A DNA stretch of 50,175 nt from Nodularia sp. (in: cyanobacteria) (GCA_007692755.1 REBL01000185.1:1-50175), one strand, 5' to 3'; numbered from the stretch's first letter, positions 1-8,887 are shown. A program made the numbers and translations. Notes: generated by a model from the letters alone, not told the origin.

Positions 1-10
1 AAAAATCCTT

Positions 11-40
11 CTCCCTTGCTCCCTGCTCCCTGCTCCCCTG
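11..40. repeat. Heptamer-type short tandem repeat (CTCCCTG)
   Basis: About four imperfect units of CTCCCTG run to within 50 bases of the eboA start. This is the same repeat family, on the other strand, as the GGGAGCA array at 26373-26421. Such heptameric arrays are typical of heterocystous cyanobacteria. No gene is visible in the 83 bases before eboA. Confidence 0.75.
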
Positions 41-83
41 CCTCTTCTGGTCAGGGCAAGAAAAAATTATTCAAATAATAATT

Positions 84-782
84 ATGTCTGCTGTAATTCA
101 TTTGAAGCAAACCAGTATTACTAGCTTACTTCGTCACTGGATTTCACAAGAAGTTACTCAAGAAGCTCTGACCTGGCTAGATGAAAAAAGGGCGCAAATT
201 ACAGGCGGTGGTCTTGGTTATGAGTTTTTTACCGCTTTCAGTGCGGTACCGCGCTATACAGGTAAACACCAGCTAGAACTCAACCCAAAAGATTTAAAAG
301 CGGCCTCAGTCATGCAAGTCGGTTGGTGTCCTGGTCATTGGAGCGTAGACCAAGCCGCTCGGACATTATTAGTATTAGCTCTCCCACAAGATAATAGAGA
401 AAAATATTTACAGGCGCTAGAGCAAGTTTTTACAACTGCCGATATTGGAGAATTAGTAGCACTGTATCAAGCTTTACCTCTATTATCTTACCCAGAACAA
501 CTAGAGAAACGCGCCACCGAGGGAGTTCGCAGTAATATGGTAGCGGTTTTTAATGCGATCGCCTTAGGAAATCCCTACCCAGCCCAATATTTTGACACAT
601 TGGCATGGAATCAAATGGTGCTAAAAGCCTTGTTTGTGGGCAGTCCTCTACATTTAATTCAGGGTCTTGATATTCGTGCTAACCGCGACCTAGCAAGGAT
701 GTTAATTGACTATGCCCACGAACGCCACAGTGCTAATCGTGCAGTCCCCGCCGAAATTTGGCAATTAGTCAATAATTCGTAG
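84..782 (+). CDS. eboA: EboA domain protein
   Basis: This 232-residue protein matches EboA, the first gene of the ebo cluster. The family has no known enzymatic motif. It looks soluble and helical, with no signal peptide or membrane segment. A GWCPGHWSVDQAARTLLVLAL-like central block and the GLDIRANRDLARMLIDYAHER C-terminal block look like conserved features. In Nostoc punctiforme the ebo genes are needed to deliver the scytonemin monomer to the periplasm; the molecular role of EboA itself is unknown. It is first in a co-directional series with eboB 64 bases downstream. The ATG at 84 gives the full family length. Identification rests on sequence resemblance plus the eboB-eboC neighbours, which makes it secure. 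Confidence 0.9.
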   Translation: MSAVIHLKQTSITSLLRHWISQEVTQEALTWLDEKRAQITGGGLGYEFFTAFSAVPRYTGKHQLELNPKDLKAASVMQVGWCPGHWSVDQAARTLLVLALPQDNREKYLQALEQVFTTADIGELVALYQALPLLSYPEQLEKRATEGVRSNMVAVFNAIALGNPYPAQYFDTLAWNQMVLKALFVGSPLHLIQGLDIRANRDLARMLIDYAHERHSANRAVPAEIWQLVNNS

Positions 783-846
783 TTCGTAATTACGGAACTA
801 AAAAACTAAAAATTTCATATTTAGCAGTATTAATACAGAGAAAATC

Positions 847-1779
847 ATGTTTATTGACCCCCATATTCACATGAGTTCGCGCACAACCGACGATTATCAA
901 AGAATGCGTGAATCAGGTATAGTTGCAGTTATTGAACCAGCCTTTTGGTTAGGACAACCCCGCACCAATATTGGTTCATTCCAGGATTATTTCAGCAGCT
1001 TAGTTGGTTGGGAACGATTTCGGGCGGCTCAATTTGGCATTAAGCATTACTGCACAATGGGGTTAAACTCCAAAGAAGCCAATAACGAAGCCCTAGCAGA
1101 ACAAGTCATGGAACTATTGCCCCTGTATGCTTGTAAAGAGGGTGTAGTTGCCATTGGTGAAATTGGCTACGATGACATGACCCCAGCCGAAGATAAATAT
1201 TTCCGCCTCCAACTAGAACTAGCCAAAGAACTAGATATGTTGGTGATGATTCATACACCCCATCGAGATAAAAAAGCGGGTACAAGCCGCAGCATGGATG
1301 TCTGTATTGAACATGGTTTAGAACCATCAAAAGTAATTGTAGACCATAACAATGAAGAGACAGTAGAAGAAGTCTTAAAACGGGGCTTTTGGGCAGCATT
1401 CACAATTTACCCCCACACAAAAATGGGAAATGCCCGCATGGTAGAAATTGTCCGTCATTATGGGTGCGATCGCGAAGCCGGAAATGATCACCTGAGTCGC
1501 ATCATCGTAGACAGTAGTGCAGATTGGGGAGTCAGCGATCCTCTAGCCGTACCCAAAACCGCCCAATTGATGCTAGAACGGGGAATTTCCGCCGCCGATG
1601 TCAGAGCAGTTTGTTATCAAAATGCCCTTTCAGCTTACAGCCAAAGTGGACAAATCAAAGAATCCCATTGGCTAAATCCCCAACCCATAGACCAGCGACA
1701 GATGTTCAATGATAATTCCGTACTGCGGGGACAAGAACCACTAGTAGAATCCAGCCGTGAATATGCACTGATTGAGTAA
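847..1779 (+). CDS. eboB: EboB, TatD-like metal-dependent hydrolase
   Basis: A 310-residue amidohydrolase-fold protein of the TatD type. The N-terminal DPHIH motif (His6 and His8), the conserved GEIG glutamate near residue 103, the IHTPH histidine near 136, the VDHN histidine near 167 and the DSSAD aspartate near 222 together form a complete dinuclear metal site, so it should be catalytically competent. It carries no signal peptide and is probably cytoplasmic. The substrate is unknown; in the ebo cluster it is presumed to act on the transported metabolite or its carrier. It follows eboA by 64 bases and is separated from eboC by a repeat-filled 139-base spacer, probably in the same transcript. 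Confidence 0.92.
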   Translation: MFIDPHIHMSSRTTDDYQRMRESGIVAVIEPAFWLGQPRTNIGSFQDYFSSLVGWERFRAAQFGIKHYCTMGLNSKEANNEALAEQVMELLPLYACKEGVVAIGEIGYDDMTPAEDKYFRLQLELAKELDMLVMIHTPHRDKKAGTSRSMDVCIEHGLEPSKVIVDHNNEETVEEVLKRGFWAAFTIYPHTKMGNARMVEIVRHYGCDREAGNDHLSRIIVDSSADWGVSDPLAVPKTAQLMLERGISAADVRAVCYQNALSAYSQSGQIKESHWLNPQPIDQRQMFNDNSVLRGQEPLVESSREYALIE

Positions 1780-1783
1780 CACT

Positions 1784-1918
1784 TCCCAAACCACAAACTA
1801 CAAACTACGAATTACGTAGCTTGCTTCTCGCCCTTGGCGAGTATTACGAACTACGAATTACGTTAGCGAAGCTCCTCTGAAAGAGGCATTACGAATTACG
1901 AATTACAAACTACGAATT
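1784..1918. repeat. Intergenic block of TACGAATTACGAA-type repeats
   Basis: The spacer between eboB and eboC consists of repeated AACTACGAATTACG-like units with two small embedded palindromic inserts (CTCGCCCTTGGCGAG near 1827-1841 and CTCCTCTGAAAGAGG near 1872-1886). It ends directly at the eboC start codon. It looks like accumulated dispersed repeats, with no coding potential. Confidence 0.6.
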
Positions 1919-2839
1919 ATGAACACAGCAATCGTAACTTCCCATCGCCTTTGGGCATATTTACAATTACTGCGCCCAGCTAACATTGTCACAGCCTGGG
2001 CAGATATACTAGCTGGTTTCGCAGCTTCCCAGTATATTTTCACCACCCAAACCATAGGATGGGAGATGAATTTGCTCCCCCTAGCATGGTTACTACTCGC
2101 CACCACCGGCTTATATGGAGGAGGAATCGTATTTAATGATGTATTTGATACCGAACTAGACACTCAAGAACGACCAGAAAGGCCTATTCCCAGTGGGAGA
2201 GCATCTTTAACAGGAGCAACCTTACTAGGAAGTTGGTTTTTGAGTATAGGTGTAGTTGCCGCGTCTCAAGTCTCTTGGTTAAGCGCCATACTAGCTTTGA
2301 GCATCGCCATAGCAGCCTTATTTTATGATGCTTTCGGGAAACATCATCCGATTTTCGGCCCGATAAATATGGGGATTTGTCGAGGAGGAAACTTATTGTT
2401 AGGCGTAAGTGTCGTACCTGCAATGGTAGGAGAATATTGGTTTTTAGCCTTGATTCCCATAGTTTACATTGCCGCTATCACCCTCCTGAGTCGAGGCGAA
2501 GTACATGGAGCCAAGCTGAGTACCGGGATAGTAGCGCTATTACTGATAGCAATAGTCATCTTAGGACTTTTAGGACTGGGACTGTTAAAAAACTATCAAA
2601 TCTCCACAGCATTACCATTTCTGATATTCTTCACCATTCAGGTTTTCATCCCTTTTCTCAAAGCTGTCCGTGAACCTACACCAGAACAGATCCGCTTCGC
2701 AGTTAAAGCTGGCATACTGTCACTAATTATTTTAGATACTAGTATTGTTGCGGGTTTTGCAGGTTGGATATCAGGGCTACTAGTTTTAAGCCTACTGCCA
2801 ATTTCCATGAAACTAGCACAAATCTTTGCAGTAACTTAA
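1919..2839 (+). CDS. eboC: EboC, UbiA-family prenyltransferase-like membrane protein
   Basis: A 306-residue polytopic membrane protein of the UbiA superfamily. The first aspartate motif NDVFDTELD (about residues 73-81) is the Mg-prenyl-diphosphate binding signature, followed by ERPERPIPSGR as in other UbiA enzymes. Hydrophobic segments fill the rest, including a long Leu/Ile-rich stretch near residues 200-225. UbiA enzymes transfer prenyl groups to aromatic or other acceptors; EboC is thought to make or modify a lipid-linked compound for Ebo-dependent export, but its acceptor is not established. A second classical DxxxD loop is less obvious here. It closes the eboABC block; the next ebo gene (eboD) is over 3 kb downstream. 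Confidence 0.9.
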   Translation: MNTAIVTSHRLWAYLQLLRPANIVTAWADILAGFAASQYIFTTQTIGWEMNLLPLAWLLLATTGLYGGGIVFNDVFDTELDTQERPERPIPSGRASLTGATLLGSWFLSIGVVAASQVSWLSAILALSIAIAALFYDAFGKHHPIFGPINMGICRGGNLLLGVSVVPAMVGEYWFLALIPIVYIAAITLLSRGEVHGAKLSTGIVALLLIAIVILGLLGLGLLKNYQISTALPFLIFFTIQVFIPFLKAVREPTPEQIRFAVKAGILSLIILDTSIVAGFAGWISGLLVLSLLPISMKLAQIFAVT

Positions 2840-2885
2840 AGCTAATAAAACTGATCTGATCAAATTCATTCTTATATATTAGACC

Positions 2886-2943
2886 TCTTGCATAAGTGCA
2901 TTTCATCGGCGTTAAATCATCCATTTCTGGGACTTTTGCAAGA
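2886..2943. repeat. Short inverted repeat with TCTTGCAWAAGT ends
   Basis: TCTTGCATAAGT (2886-2897) is matched by ACTTTTGCAAGA (2932-2943), 11 of 12 positions complementary, bounding a 58-base segment between eboC and the glycosyltransferase. The ends look like those of insertion sequences, so this may be a tiny deletion derivative. A structured RNA is the alternative. Confidence 0.45.
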
Positions 2944-3005
2944 AGTTTATGAGTTATTTCAACAAAGCCGACGTTATTAGAGTGCCTCCAAGACATTAAC
3001 ATCTC

Positions 3006-4295
3006 ATGCATATTTTAATTTATTCTTACAACTATTATCCAGAGCCAATTGGAATTGCGCCTTTAATGACTGAACTAGCAGAAGGACTAGTAGAGCAAGG
3101 TCATGAAGTCCGGGTAATCACAGGAATGCCCAATTATCCTCAGCGTCAAATTTACGATGAATATCAAGGCAAATGGTATTCAACCGAACAAAAAAATGGT
3201 GTAACAATTCAGCGCAGTTATCTAAGAATTAAATCCAAACCCAACCTTATTGATCGGTTACTCTTAGAGTTAAGCTTTATCCTTACAAGTTTGCCACAAG
3301 CCTTGAAAGGCAAGCGACCAGATGTGATTCTCTTAACAGTTCCACCACTCCTTGTTTCTTTACCTGCAAGCTTACTCGGTTGGCTGTACAATTGCCCAGT
3401 AGTGCTGAATGTGCAAGATATTCTTCCAGAAGCTGCCATACGCATCGGGCTAATCAAAAACAAATTGATGATTCGAGCGCTAACAGTCCTGGAAAAATTT
3501 GCCTATCGGAATGCACACACTATTAGCGTCATTAGTGAAGGATTTAGACATAATTTAGTTAACAAGGGAGTGCCGAATAAAAAAATAGTTTGCATTCCCA
3601 ATTGGGTAAATATAAATTTCATCCGCCCCTTAGCAAATAAAAATAGCCCCTGGAAATCAGAGCATCAACTAGATAATAAATTCGTCGTCCTTTATTCAGG
3701 CAATATTGCGCTCACCCAAGGATTAGAAACAGTCGTAGAAACAGCAGCTCGCTTGCGTGAAATCACAGAAATTGTTTTTGTAATCGTTGGCGAATCAAAA
3801 GCATTACAAAAATTGCATAAATATTGTTTAACTTGTGGTGCGGACAACGTATTGTTATTACCCTTGCAGCCACGAGAAAAACTACCGCAAATGTTAGCAG
3901 CCGCTAATGTAGGGTTAATTGTACAAAAGCGCAATGTGATTTCATTTAATATGCCTTCAAAAATACCATTGCTGTTAGCCAGTGGTAGCCCAATAGTAGG
4001 TTCAGTCCCCGAAACTGGCACTGCTGCGACAGCAATTCAAATCAGTGGCGGTGGCATAGTAGTACATCCAGAATCACCTGATGCTTTAGCAGATGCAATC
4101 CAGAAATTATATGAAAATCCAACTTTAGCAGCACAGTTAGGTGAAAATGGCAGAAAGTTTGCCGTCGAAAACTATTCCTTTGACCAAGCCCTACAGCGCT
4201 ATGAAGACCTATTTTATGATGTCACATCACAGCGAGAATCAACTTTGGATATCCTACCCAAATTGAGTGCAAAAAAATCTATTCTTGAAAATTGA
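3006..4295 (+). CDS. GT4-family (WcaI-like) glycosyltransferase
   Basis: A 429-residue GT-B glycosyltransferase. The N-terminal half has the YYPEPIGIAPL start typical of WcaI-like proteins, MPNYP near residue 40 and a hydrophobic loop around residues 110-130. The C-terminal half has the nucleotide-sugar domain with VVLYSGNIALTQGLET near 229 and the GT4 EX7E-like region around the IPLLLASGSPIVGSVPETG block. The donor and acceptor are unknown. The scytonemin locus of N. punctiforme carries a glycosyltransferase beside tyrA and dsbA, so this is probably its counterpart, acting on scytonemin, a pigment precursor or sheath polysaccharide (inference). Its 3' end overlaps one possible tyrA start by 29 bases, which supports co-transcription. 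Confidence 0.87.
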   Translation: MHILIYSYNYYPEPIGIAPLMTELAEGLVEQGHEVRVITGMPNYPQRQIYDEYQGKWYSTEQKNGVTIQRSYLRIKSKPNLIDRLLLELSFILTSLPQALKGKRPDVILLTVPPLLVSLPASLLGWLYNCPVVLNVQDILPEAAIRIGLIKNKLMIRALTVLEKFAYRNAHTISVISEGFRHNLVNKGVPNKKIVCIPNWVNINFIRPLANKNSPWKSEHQLDNKFVVLYSGNIALTQGLETVVETAARLREITEIVFVIVGESKALQKLHKYCLTCGADNVLLLPLQPREKLPQMLAAANVGLIVQKRNVISFNMPSKIPLLLASGSPIVGSVPETGTAATAIQISGGGIVVHPESPDALADAIQKLYENPTLAAQLGENGRKFAVENYSFDQALQRYEDLFYDVTSQRESTLDILPKLSAKKSILEN

Positions 4296-4299
4296 AAAT

Positions 4300-5211
4300 A
4301 TGATTCCAGATCAGATTAAACAAAGCCATCAAAAACTAAAGCCTGAGTCTGCATCAGTAAATCATGCCAGAACCCGAAACATTACCATTATCGGTGGACT
4401 TGGCAGGATGGGGAAATTATTTAGAGAGCAACTTTCGGCTGTAGGTCACAGCGTTAGTATTCTCGAACAAGAAGATTGGATGTATGCAGACAAACTATTA
4501 AGTCAGGCAGAATTAGTCTTAATAAGTGTTCCCATTCAACGGACTGTTGAGGTTATTAAACGTGCATCTCAATACTTATCCCCAAAAACAGCCTTGTGCG
4601 ATATTACCAGTATCAAAACTCAGTCTACGCAAGCAATGCTGGAACACCATTCAGGCCCAGTAATGGGACTACATCCCATGTTTGGGCCAAATATCAAGTC
4701 CTTCTTAGGGCAAAAAGTAGTGGTATGTCCAGGTAGGAACAATGATTCATTTCAATGGTTATTAAACTTTATAAAAAATCAGGGAGGAGAACTGATCACC
4801 TGTACTCCTGAAGAACATGACCAAATAATGATAATTGTTCAAGCAACACAGCACTTTTCGCGATTTAGTCTTGGTGTTTTCTTGGCACAAGCTGAAATCG
4901 ACATAGAACGTAGTTTATCTATGTCAACACCTAGCTACCGTCAAGAAATTGAAATACTCCAGCGTTTATTTGCCCAAAATCCTAACTTATGCATTGATAT
5001 CATCCTCGCCACAGAAGAGCGATGTCAGGCAATTAAATCTTTGGCTAATACCTATAGCCGCTTGGCAATGCTGGTGGCAAAAAAAGACCGAACTGCATTA
5101 ATTAAAGAATTTGAAAATGCTCAGGAATTTATGGGGGCAAAAAATAACTATTTGGTACAGACTTTACAGAATTTTTCCTCAAAAGAGCAAGAGATTTTCA
5201 ACCACAGATAA
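4300..5211 (+). CDS. tyrA: Prephenate dehydrogenase-type TyrA
   Basis: An NAD(P)-dependent dehydrogenase related to the TyrA domain of the E. coli T-protein, without the chorismate mutase domain. It shows the Rossmann motif IIGGLGRMGK, then LISVPIQRT, CDITSIKTQS and GLHPMFGP, with the catalytic-type histidine in LHP and in VQATQH. It should convert prephenate to 4-hydroxyphenylpyruvate, the aromatic partner condensed with indole-3-pyruvate in scytonemin synthesis. I chose ATG 4300, just after the glycosyltransferase stop. An alternative ATG at 4267 would add 11 residues and overlap that gene by 29 bases. The protein has a long basic N-terminal lead before the Rossmann fold. It is a likely pathway-dedicated copy rather than the primary-metabolism enzyme. 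Confidence 0.88.
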   Translation: MIPDQIKQSHQKLKPESASVNHARTRNITIIGGLGRMGKLFREQLSAVGHSVSILEQEDWMYADKLLSQAELVLISVPIQRTVEVIKRASQYLSPKTALCDITSIKTQSTQAMLEHHSGPVMGLHPMFGPNIKSFLGQKVVVCPGRNNDSFQWLLNFIKNQGGELITCTPEEHDQIMIIVQATQHFSRFSLGVFLAQAEIDIERSLSMSTPSYRQEIEILQRLFAQNPNLCIDIILATEERCQAIKSLANTYSRLAMLVAKKDRTALIKEFENAQEFMGAKNNYLVQTLQNFSSKEQEIFNHR

Positions 5212-5348
5212 ACACAGATGCACACAGATAATTTATTGATTCTGTAAATCATTGGGATCTCAACTCTTCCTCTGGTGCGCCTCTGCGCCTCTGCGTGCCA
5301 AAACTCATATTTTCAATTAGCAACACCTAATTATAATTAACAAAAATT
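5212..5348. repeat. Repeat-filled spacer (CACAGATAA and GCGCCTCTGC units)
   Basis: The tyrA-dsbA spacer contains ACCACAGATAAACACAGATGCACACAGATAA-like direct repeats and TGCGCCTCTGCGCCTCTGCG tandem units. The CTCTGCG unit recurs at about 15860-15890 and 47560-47585. No gene is visible. Confidence 0.6.
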
Positions 5349-5999
5349 ATGCTGATTGACATCTTTCACGATACTGTTTGTCCCTGGTGTAGAATCGGAA
5401 AAAAGCACCTTTTTGATGCACTAGCACAATGGGAAGGAGAAGCAGTAAATATTCGCTGGCATCCTTTTCTACTTGATAACACTGTTCCTCCAGAGGGATA
5501 TGAATTTCGTAAATTCATGCGTAAGAGAAAAGGGATCAGTTCAGCAGAAGTCCAGCAGATGTTTGATTATGCGCGACACGCTGGTAAGGTAGCTGGAGTT
5601 AAGTTCAATTTTGACAAAATCGGTTTGGCTGTTAATACTCAGCTTTCTCATAAACTGATTGCGATAGCGCCAGAAAAAAACACACATGACATTGTAGAAG
5701 CAATTTATCAAGCTTACTTTGAAGACGGTTTAAATATCGGTGACATTGAAGTCCTGGTGGCGATCGCTAAAAATTACCAAATAGATGAGAACAAATTGCG
5801 ACTGCAATTGACTGAAAATAATGCTGTTGATGCAGTTATGGCTGAATCTACATTTGCTCGGTTAAATGGCATTAATAGCGTGCCGTTCTTCATCTTTAAT
5901 AACAAAGTCAAAGTAGATGGTTCTCAGTCAGCGAATGTATTTCTTCGGGCTTTAAATCGGGCGGCATTTATAGAAGTTCTAACAAAACAATGGTCATAA
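5349..5999 (+). CDS. DsbA/FrnE-family oxidoreductase
   Basis: A 216-residue thioredoxin-fold protein with an N-terminal CPWC active site (Cys11-Cys14), a helical insertion and a cis-proline loop NSVPFF (Pro near 179), the standard DsbA/FrnE layout. It has no signal peptide, so it is expected in the cytoplasm, unlike classical periplasmic DsbA. A dsbA-like gene lies next to tyrA and aroB in the N. punctiforme scytonemin locus, and this appears to be the same gene. A redox or isomerase role on a pathway intermediate is possible but unproven. Its last 10 bases overlap the start of eboD, indicating translational coupling. Confidence 0.88.
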   Translation: MLIDIFHDTVCPWCRIGKKHLFDALAQWEGEAVNIRWHPFLLDNTVPPEGYEFRKFMRKRKGISSAEVQQMFDYARHAGKVAGVKFNFDKIGLAVNTQLSHKLIAIAPEKNTHDIVEAIYQAYFEDGLNIGDIEVLVAIAKNYQIDENKLRLQLTENNAVDAVMAESTFARLNGINSVPFFIFNNKVKVDGSQSANVFLRALNRAAFIEVLTKQWS

Positions 6000-7285
6000 A
6001 TTTTCCCCAAAAAACTATATCTTCTCAGCTATCAATCAATCAACGTGTCTCGATTAACTTCAACTATGAGGTTTACTTCACCAAAAATTTATTTGATTTA
6101 AGAAATTCCACCTTAGCCCAAGTGATTACAGCCGATGGCGAGACAAAACCCAAGAAAATAGTAGCAGTTGTGGATGCCGGATTATTACAATTTCAACCTG
6201 CATTAGTTCAGCAATTAGAAGCGTACACCAAGTTTTATGCAGAAACATTAAATCTCGCTGTGGAACCGATGATAGTTCCCGGTGGCGAAGCGGCCAAAAA
6301 TGATCGCGGGTTGGTAGACCAAATTCACCGCATAGTTAATGCAGCCAGTTTATGTCGTCACTCCTATTTATTGGCTATCGGGGGTGGTGCTGTGTTGGAT
6401 TTAGTTGGATATGCAGCTGCAACGGCTCATCGGGGAATTCGCTTAATTCGGATTCCCACGACAGTATTAGCACAAAATGATTCCGGTATCGGGGTAAAAA
6501 ATGGCATTAATGCCTTTGGCAAAAAGAACTTTCTTGGCACATTTGCCCCACCTTATGCAGTAATTAATGACTCGAATTTCTTAACAACTTTAGATGACCG
6601 TGACTGGCGTTCTGGAATTGCCGAAGCGTTGAAGGTAGCACTAATTAAAGATGCTGATTTCTTTGATTTTATCCACACCCAAAGTGCCGGACTCGTCCAT
6701 CGCGAAATGGAAAGTATGCAACATCTAATCTATCGTTGCGCGCAATTACATTTAGAACATATTGCTAACAGTGGTGATGCTTTTGAAATGGGTTCATCCC
6801 GTCCCTTAGATTTTGGACATTGGGCAGCTCATAAACTAGAGCATTTAACCAACTACAGTTTACGTCACGGGGAGGCTGTAGCTATTGGTATTGCTTTGGA
6901 TAGCACTTATTCCTATCTTCTGGGAATGCTGTGTTTGTCAGAGTGGCAAAAAATCCTCAATACACTTGCTGCACTGGGTTTCACTTTGTATGTGCCAGAA
7001 CTCGCTGAACAATTATCACATGAAGAACATCCCCGTTGTTTATTCCGTGGTTTGACTGAGTTCCAGGAACACTTGGGTGGAGAGTTGACGTTGACACTGC
7101 TGCAAGGTATTGGTAAGGGTATTGAGGTTCACGAGGTGGATTTGTATTTATATAAACAAGCCATTTTGCAGTTGCAAGAGTTTGTTGAAAATCAGCAAAT
7201 GCTAGGGAGATTTTTTTTGGATGAAAGAACTACAGAGACGCAGAGAACACCGAGAAATAAGAAAAAGAGAGGTTTGTTTTGTTAG
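5990..7285 (+). CDS. eboD: EboD / AroB-like sugar-phosphate cyclase
   Basis: A 431-residue member of the 3-dehydroquinate synthase (sugar-phosphate cyclase) superfamily. NAD-site motifs are present: PGGE near residue 97, AIGGGAVLDLVGYAAA and RIPTTVLAQNDSGIGVKNGIN. Candidate metal ligands are the Glu in GIAEALK, the His in LDFGH and the His in HGEAVAIG. Where typical AroB has LNFGHTFGHA, this protein has LDFGHWAAHK, and GGKTGIN is GVKNGIN, suggesting a different substrate. Adjacency to eboE and eboF argues for EboD; adjacency to dsbA and tyrA also matches the scytonemin-locus aroB, so the two names may be one gene here. It overlaps dsbA by 10 bases. The last 25 or so residues are basic and repeat-derived (ETQRTPRNKKKR). 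Confidence 0.82.
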   Translation: MVINFPQKTISSQLSINQRVSINFNYEVYFTKNLFDLRNSTLAQVITADGETKPKKIVAVVDAGLLQFQPALVQQLEAYTKFYAETLNLAVEPMIVPGGEAAKNDRGLVDQIHRIVNAASLCRHSYLLAIGGGAVLDLVGYAAATAHRGIRLIRIPTTVLAQNDSGIGVKNGINAFGKKNFLGTFAPPYAVINDSNFLTTLDDRDWRSGIAEALKVALIKDADFFDFIHTQSAGLVHREMESMQHLIYRCAQLHLEHIANSGDAFEMGSSRPLDFGHWAAHKLEHLTNYSLRHGEAVAIGIALDSTYSYLLGMLCLSEWQKILNTLAALGFTLYVPELAEQLSHEEHPRCLFRGLTEFQEHLGGELTLTLLQGIGKGIEVHEVDLYLYKQAILQLQEFVENQQMLGRFFLDERTTETQRTPRNKKKRGLFC

Positions 7286-7432
7286 TTTTTAGTTAGTTTT
7301 TATTTTGAATTCTTCTACAGCAAGTTCAATATTTCACTAAGTTTTCTTTGTGTCTTAGCGCCTTTGTGGTTCAAAAATTAATTTTGGTAACAATGAAGAT
7401 ACGAAGCAATTATCCATTACTAATAAATAAAA

Positions 7433-8674
7433 ATGAAAATAGGAACTAATAATAACGTTGACTTAACCTATTGCACGAATATTCACCCTGGGGAAGAGTG
7501 GGACAAGGTTTTTGCTAATTTAAAGCAGTATATTCCACCTCTCAAAGCCAGAGTTGCACCAGGGAAATCTTTTGGTATTGGGTTACGTTTAGCAGCAGTA
7601 GCAGCTAGGGAATTGCTACAACCAGAAGCGTTAAATCAGTTTCAGTCTTGGTTAACTGAACAAGGATTATATGTGTTTACGTTGAATGGTTTTCCTTATG
7701 GCAAATTCCATCGGGAAGTAGTGAAAGACCAAGTTTATGCACCGGATTGGACTCAGCCGGAACGGTTGGAATATACGTTACAACTTACAGAGATTTTGGC
7801 AGCATTATTACCCACCGATACAGAGGGGAGTATTTCCACACTGCCATTATCTTACAAGCCTTGGTATGAAGGAAATCAACTTGTTCAAGCATCAGTAATG
7901 GATAGTGCTAGTCTCCAGATAGCACAAGTAGTCGCTCAAATGGTACATATCCGTAATCAGCACCGGAAACTACTGCATCTAGATTTAGAACCAGAACCCG
8001 ATGGATTAATTGAAAATGCGACTGAAGTTGTGAATTATTTTCAGAAACATTTATTACTTGTTGGTGGCGCTTATTTAGTCAAGCATCTTGGAATTTCACA
8101 AACACTTGCCGAAAAATACTTACTAGATCATGTGCGTATTTGTTACGACACTTGCCATTTTGCAGTTGAGTATGAAAATCCCATCTCAGTTTTTAAACAA
8201 TTTCAAGCTGCGGGGATTCAGATTGGCAAAATTCAGATTAGTGCTGCCTTGCAGGTAAATTTGTCAGAGGATACCGCACAACGTCGCCTAGTAGAAGAAC
8301 GATTACGTCCTTTTGCTGAATCAACATATTTACATCAAGTAATTGCCCGTGAAAGTAATAATAAACTAATTCATTATCCCGACTTAGAAAAAGCCTTACC
8401 ACACCTAGAAAATACCAATGCTTGCGAATGGCGAATTCACTTCCACGTACCCATTTTTATCCGTGATTATGATCTGTTGCAGTCCACTCAAGACGACATT
8501 GCCGCCGTACTAAAATTCCTGCGAAATAACCACACTTGCGCCCACTTAGAAATTGAAACCTACACCTGGGAAGTACTTCCCCAACGAATGAAACTAGACT
8601 TACTCGCATCAATTCAGCGCGAGTACGAATGGGTACAAACAAAACTCCTATCCAAACAATTAGTAACTCACTAA
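7433..8674 (+). CDS. eboE: EboE, metabolite traffic TIM-barrel protein
   Basis: A 413-residue protein of the xylose-isomerase-like TIM-barrel superfamily, recognised as EboE. Likely metal or substrate residues are in LHLDLEPEPDG (near residues 181-191), CYDTCHFAVEYE (near 236-247) and HFHVPIF (near 338-344), where acidic and histidine side chains alternate as in AP-endonuclease-2-type barrels. No signal peptide or membrane segment is seen, so it is probably cytoplasmic. The chemistry is unknown; loss of ebo genes in N. punctiforme leads to intracellular accumulation of scytonemin monomer. It lies 147 bases after eboD with a repeat-rich spacer and is followed by a structured spacer before eboF. 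Confidence 0.9.
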   Translation: MKIGTNNNVDLTYCTNIHPGEEWDKVFANLKQYIPPLKARVAPGKSFGIGLRLAAVAARELLQPEALNQFQSWLTEQGLYVFTLNGFPYGKFHREVVKDQVYAPDWTQPERLEYTLQLTEILAALLPTDTEGSISTLPLSYKPWYEGNQLVQASVMDSASLQIAQVVAQMVHIRNQHRKLLHLDLEPEPDGLIENATEVVNYFQKHLLLVGGAYLVKHLGISQTLAEKYLLDHVRICYDTCHFAVEYENPISVFKQFQAAGIQIGKIQISAALQVNLSEDTAQRRLVEERLRPFAESTYLHQVIARESNNKLIHYPDLEKALPHLENTNACEWRIHFHVPIFIRDYDLLQSTQDDIAAVLKFLRNNHTCAHLEIETYTWEVLPQRMKLDLLASIQREYEWVQTKLLSKQLVTH

Positions 8675-8694
8675 TTCGTAATTCGTAATATTTC

Positions 8695-8836
8695 CTATAG
8701 CTACGCTCGCTAGGGCTTTATTCACATCTTGCACCCGTCGCAATAACCCGCGGTCGGTTCAAACCCCCGTCTGATAGCGAAAGTCATCTAAAGACGACTG
8801 GGAAAAATTTCAGTCCATTTTAATGGAGTTTACGTA
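8695..8836. other. GC-richer spacer with several small hairpins, unidentified
   Basis: The eboE-eboF spacer holds a block unlike its AT-rich surroundings: an acceptor-like GGTTCAAACCC segment near 8755-8767, GTCATCT/AGACGAC near 8784-8799, ACTG/CAGT around a poly-A loop, and CCATTTTAATGG near 8815-8826. It does not fold as a tRNA, because the arm flanking the TTCAAAC loop does not pair. It may be a dispersed repeat or a small structured RNA; I do not recognise it. Confidence 0.3.
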
Positions 8837-8860
8837 ATTCTTAATTATCTCTTGGCGTTC

Positions 8861-8887
8861 TTCTCCCAAGGGGAGACGCTACGCGAA
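8861..8887 (+). repeat. 27-base dispersed hairpin repeat, copy A
   Basis: The segment starts TTCTCCCAAG and ends GCTACGCGAA, with an internal TCTCCC/GGGAGA stem. It matches 25 of 27 bases of the reverse complement of 31175-31201. It sits just upstream of eboF. Confidence 0.7.

Noticed and set aside
8750..8770. A possible tRNA T-arm (GGTTCAAACCC)
   Set aside because: The flanking bases do not form a T-stem, and no acceptor, D or anticodon arms can be folded around it.
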